Positions 41,725-44,178 of a DNA stretch of 44,178 bases are shown here, piece after piece. The translations under genes and the position numbers were made by a program. The stretch is from an uncultured Oscillospiraceae bacterium. GTDB taxonomy: Bacteria; Bacillota; Clostridia; Oscillospirales; Ruminococcaceae. Under the pieces are notes generated by a model. It was given only the letters and a program-made list of their open reading frames with translations, ran no database searches and was not told the DNA's origin. Each line of letters begins with the position of its first letter. Position 1 is the first letter of the stretch. The DNA is taken from the NCBI GenBank assembly GCA_900542145.1, contig UQMF01000017.1, positions 1 to 44,178 of the forward strand. Reading direction: 5' to 3'.

Positions 41725-42765
41725 ATGAACGAATTCAAGGGATACAGGAACGGCGTTGACCTCGGCGGCTGGCTATCCCAGTGCGGCTACGAAAAGGAGC
41801 ATATCGAGAGCTTTATTACCGAATCGGATATCGCAAAAATAGCTTCGTGGGGCTGCGACCATGTGCGCCTGCCGTTCGACTACAACATAATCCTTGATGA
41901 AAACGGCAACGTCCTGGATAGCGGACTGAAACTGCTGGAGCGCTGCGCAGACTGGTGCAGGACGCACGGACTGAATATAATCCTCGACCTGCACAAGACT
42001 ATGGGTTTTTCGTTCGACAAGGGCGAGCAGGAATCCGGATTCTTCGAGAATCAGCATTATCAGGATATTTTCGTGAACCTCTGGAGCCGCATTGCAAAGC
42101 GTTTCGGAAATCGGAATGATGTTGCTTTCGAGCTGCTCAACGAGATAACCGAGCGCCGTTTTGCGGAGATATGGAACCGTATCGCAGCGCGCACGATAAC
42201 CGAAATACGCAGGTACGCCCCGGAGAATTTCGTGCTCATCGGCGGCATTTATCAGAATGGGATTTTCGGTCTTACGCTGCTTGACAAACCGTGCGACGAG
42301 CATATCGTGTTCAATTTCCACTACTACAATCCGCTGGTGTTCACGCATCAGAAAGCGCACTGGATAGATAAAATGACGGACGAGTGTGAGATAAGCTATC
42401 CCGGTCCAACAAAGGAATATTATGAAAAATCCCTTAAATTTATCGGTCCGGACCTCGCGCAGGCTTACGAGAATTACCCCATAGATATCGTAGACCGCCG
42501 TTTCATGGAAGCGGAAATGCAGGTAGCCGCTGATGTCGGCAGAAAAATGAACGTCCCGGTGTACTGCGGGGAATATGGTGTTATCGACAAGGTGGGCGGC
42601 GCTGACCTGCTCCGCTGGTACGATGATATCCACGCCGTATTCGACAAATTTGGTTTCGGCCGTGCTGCGTGGAACTACAAGGAAAAGGATTTCGGAATAA
42701 TTGACGAGTGCCGCGCGGATATCGCATATGAGATCGTAAAACATCTGAATAAAAATCTCATGTGA
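41725..42765 (+). CDS. GH5-family β-glucanase/glucosidase, cytoplasmic
   Basis: 346 residues with a TIM-barrel GH5 pattern: GGWLSQ, HVRLPFDY, LDLHKTMGF, acid/base Glu140 in FELLNEI, HYYNPLVFTHQ and nucleophile Glu283 in VYCGEYGVID. There is no signal peptide, so it should cut imported oligosaccharides rather than polymer. It is translated right behind the GH16 lipoprotein. Whether it trims β-1,3, β-1,4 or mixed linkages cannot be told. Confidence 0.9.
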   Translation: MNEFKGYRNGVDLGGWLSQCGYEKEHIESFITESDIAKIASWGCDHVRLPFDYNIILDENGNVLDSGLKLLERCADWCRTHGLNIILDLHKTMGFSFDKGEQESGFFENQHYQDIFVNLWSRIAKRFGNRNDVAFELLNEITERRFAEIWNRIAARTITEIRRYAPENFVLIGGIYQNGIFGLTLLDKPCDEHIVFNFHYYNPLVFTHQKAHWIDKMTDECEISYPGPTKEYYEKSLKFIGPDLAQAYENYPIDIVDRRFMEAEMQVAADVGRKMNVPVYCGEYGVIDKVGGADLLRWYDDIHAVFDKFGFGRAAWNYKEKDFGIIDECRADIAYEIVKHLNKNLM

Positions 42766-42854
42766 GCGAAAATGTGCAGTGCGCGCCATCTTCGTCTGTC
42801 AACGAGCGAAATTTCTGATGTGACGGCGTCCATTCCGTCACTCGATATACAAAA

Positions 42855-42880
42855 ATATCCACCGGTCGCCCGGTGGATAT
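42855..42880. terminator. Bidirectional terminator between GH5 and araD
   Basis: ATATCCACCGG-TCGC-CCGGTGGATAT, with five A before it (a T5 tract for the minus strand) and a T-rich plus side. Another small dyad, GTGACGG / CCGTCAC, lies at 42818-42839. Confidence 0.85.
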
Positions 42881-42898
42881 CTCTATTTATAGTGGAAT

Positions 42899-43591
42899 TC
42901 AGCCCTGCCCATAATAAGCATTCGCGCCGTGCTTGCGCAGGTAATGCTTATCCAGAAGCTCCTGCTGCATTCTGCCTGCTGTGGGGGCGATGGTCAGTGC
43001 ATGGTAGTTCATGAATGCGACTTCCTCCAGGACTACGGAATTGTGGACTGCTTCGTGCGCGTCCTTTCCCCAGGTGAACGGACCGTGGCTCTTGACGAGA
43101 ACCGCCGGAACAGTCATCGGGTCAACGCCGTTGAAGGTTTCGATTATGACCTTTCCGGTTTCCTTTTCGTACTCGCCGCGAATCTCCTCCGGGGTCATTG
43201 CACGGGTGCATGGGATCTCGCCGTAGAAATAGTCCCCCTGGGTGGTTCCCATTGGCTGGATTCCTACTCCTGCCTGAGCAAAGGAGGTCGCCCAGCGGCT
43301 GTGGGTGTGGACTACACCGCCGATAGCCGGGAATGCGCGGTACAGTTCCAGGTGAGTAGGCGTGTCGCTGGAGGGCTTCCACTTGCCCTCGGCTACCTTC
43401 CCGGTCGCAAGCTCGACTACCACCATGTCCTCGGCGGTCATTCCCTCATACGGAACGCCGGAGGGCTTGATCACTATCATTCCGCTCTCGCGGTCGATGG
43501 CGGAAACATTGCCCCATGTGAACGTTACAAGATTGTATTTCGGAAGCAGAAGATTAGCTTCAAGTACTTCCTGCTTTAATTTCTCTAACAT
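42899..43591 (-). CDS. araD: L-ribulose-5-phosphate 4-epimerase
   Basis: Converts L-ribulose 5-phosphate to D-xylulose 5-phosphate, feeding arabinose into the pentose-phosphate pathway. 230 residues, the class II aldolase fold. Zinc His lie in GGVVHTHSRWAT; phosphate/substrate motifs are GNVSAID, KPSGVPYEGM and VKSHGPFTWG. The ATG at 43591 lies 13 bases after the kinase stop on the same strand. Confidence 0.95.
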   Translation of the reverse strand: MLEKLKQEVLEANLLLPKYNLVTFTWGNVSAIDRESGMIVIKPSGVPYEGMTAEDMVVVELATGKVAEGKWKPSSDTPTHLELYRAFPAIGGVVHTHSRWATSFAQAGVGIQPMGTTQGDYFYGEIPCTRAMTPEEIRGEYEKETGKVIIETFNGVDPMTVPAVLVKSHGPFTWGKDAHEAVHNSVVLEEVAFMNYHALTIAPTAGRMQQELLDKHYLRKHGANAYYGQG

Positions 43592-43604
43592 TTACTTTCT
43601 CTCC

Positions 43605-44178
43605 TTACTTTGCCGCAGCGTATTCCGCCACAAGTCCGCGCTTGTAGTTCTCCATGAACTTCCGGAATCCCTCCGCGCCCTTTTCCTCGGGCTGTAATGT
43701 CGTGGATTCCATTCCGCCGAACACCTCGCTGTCGAGGAACTCCGGCAGGGACTTTCCGCCGCCGCATACGGAGAAAGCCGCCAGCAGAGCCATTCCCCAG
43801 GCGCCGCCCTCTCCGGCGGTCTTCATGACGGAAACCGCGCAGCCCAGCCCGTCCGCGAGGAACTGCTGTGCAACTCCCTTAGTCTTGAACAGACCGCCGT
43901 GTCCGGTTATCTTGTCAACGGAGACCTGCTCCTTGTCGAACAGGATATCCATGCCGAGTTTCAGAGCCGCCATAGTGGAGTAAATCTCCGCACGGAACAG
44001 GTTCGCAAGGTTGAATTTGCCGTCCGGGGTGCGGAAGTACATCGGTCTGCCGTTCTCGGCGCCGGCGACAGGCTCGCCGGAAAGGAAGTTGTACACAACG
44101 GTATCGCCGCAGTCCGGGTCGCCGGTCAGCGCGTGGTAATACAGCATGTCATAAAGCGCAGGCTTTGCGACCGGGTGA
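43605..44178 (-). CDS. FGGY-family sugar kinase, C-terminal part (probable ribulokinase)
   Basis: Only the last ~190 residues are in the window; the frame is open at the right edge. It carries the FGGY C-terminal ATPase domain: AALKLGMDILF, ITGHGGLFKTKGVAQQFLADGLG and GEGGAWGMALLAAF. araD follows at once, which points to a pentulokinase of arabinose use. It is not the classical AraB sequence, so xylulokinase-like naming is also possible. Confidence 0.85.
   Translation of the reverse strand, partial: HPVAKPALYDMLYYHALTGDPDCGDTVVYNFLSGEPVAGAENGRPMYFRTPDGKFNLANLFRAEIYSTMAALKLGMDILFDKEQVSVDKITGHGGLFKTKGVAQQFLADGLGCAVSVMKTAGEGGAWGMALLAAFSVCGGGKSLPEFLDSEVFGGMESTTLQPEEKGAEGFRKFMENYKRGLVAEYAAAK

Noticed and set aside
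42772..43014. 80-codon open frame on the plus strand between GH5 and araD
   Set aside because: It crosses the bidirectional terminator and runs into araD; no ribosome site or protein-like pattern.
1..44178. CRISPR array or prophage
   Set aside because: No regularly spaced identical repeats and no phage structural genes; repeats found are dispersed, inverted and intergenic.

Overview
The window looks like part of a chromosome of a Gram-positive anaerobe of the Ruminococcus / Oscillospiraceae type. This is inferred from gene content: a frameshifted dockerin gene whose signal peptide ends in VTAYA, an NPDTG cell-wall-anchor protein, a β-glucan locus, Rex, a dissociated fab/acc type II fatty-acid cluster, and many strong TTGACA-N17-TATAAT promoters with AGGAGG-type ribosome sites. 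I saw no rRNA, tRNA, CRISPR array or intact transposase.

Layout. 1-2.0 kb: two membrane-anchored proteins on the minus strand (transglutaminase-like, DUF4830-like). 2.0-2.3 kb: a perfect promoter, a 217-bp inverted-repeat element and a possible terminator. 2.4-6.7 kb: orphan sugar-ABC ATPase, small membrane protein, MoxR ATPase, SGNH-hydrolase lipoprotein. 6.7-6.9 kb: a short repeat element that appears to have split a bidirectional terminator. 6.9-12.1 kb (minus): fumarase alpha, fabD, aroE, aroK, amidohydrolase, membrane protein. 12.3-19.5 kb (plus): fabH-fabG-fabF-accB-fabZ-accC-accD-accA, with acpP behind its own promoter. 20-21.3 kb: MATE exporter. 21.4-25.3 kb: acn-icd-rex, whose promoter carries a Rex-like operator. 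25.4-27.1 kb: MerR regulator overlapping a PP2C phosphatase with a degenerate second half. 27.3-30.4 kb (minus): GntR/YtrA-type ABC operon. 30.5-35.2 kb: GtrA-like protein, birA, second MATE exporter, recombinase remnant, and a lipoprotein tyrosine phosphatase. 35.2-37.7 kb: a repeat-rich accessory island with a broken dockerin gene and a LytTR-PAS regulator, flanked by inverted copies of one repeat. 37.7-42.8 kb: glucan locus (solute-binding lipoprotein, NPDTG surface protein, AraC regulator, GH16 lichenase-like lipoprotein, cytoplasmic GH5). 42.9-44.2 kb (minus): araD and the C-terminal part of a sugar kinase.

How it fits together. The fab/acc genes with fabD and acpP give malonyl-ACP synthesis and chain elongation, but no enoyl-ACP reductase is present here. 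BirA at 32 kb would biotinylate AccB. Aconitase and isocitrate dehydrogenase make 2-oxoglutarate, probably under NADH control through Rex. The GH16/GH5 pair with the binding protein would cut, capture and finish degrading mixed-linkage β-glucan. The orphan MsmK-type ATPase at 2.4 kb could power sugar importers encoded elsewhere.

A recurrent feature is short, transposase-less inverted-repeat elements (at least four families) sitting in leaders, terminators and gene ends. These are the least explained parts of the window.
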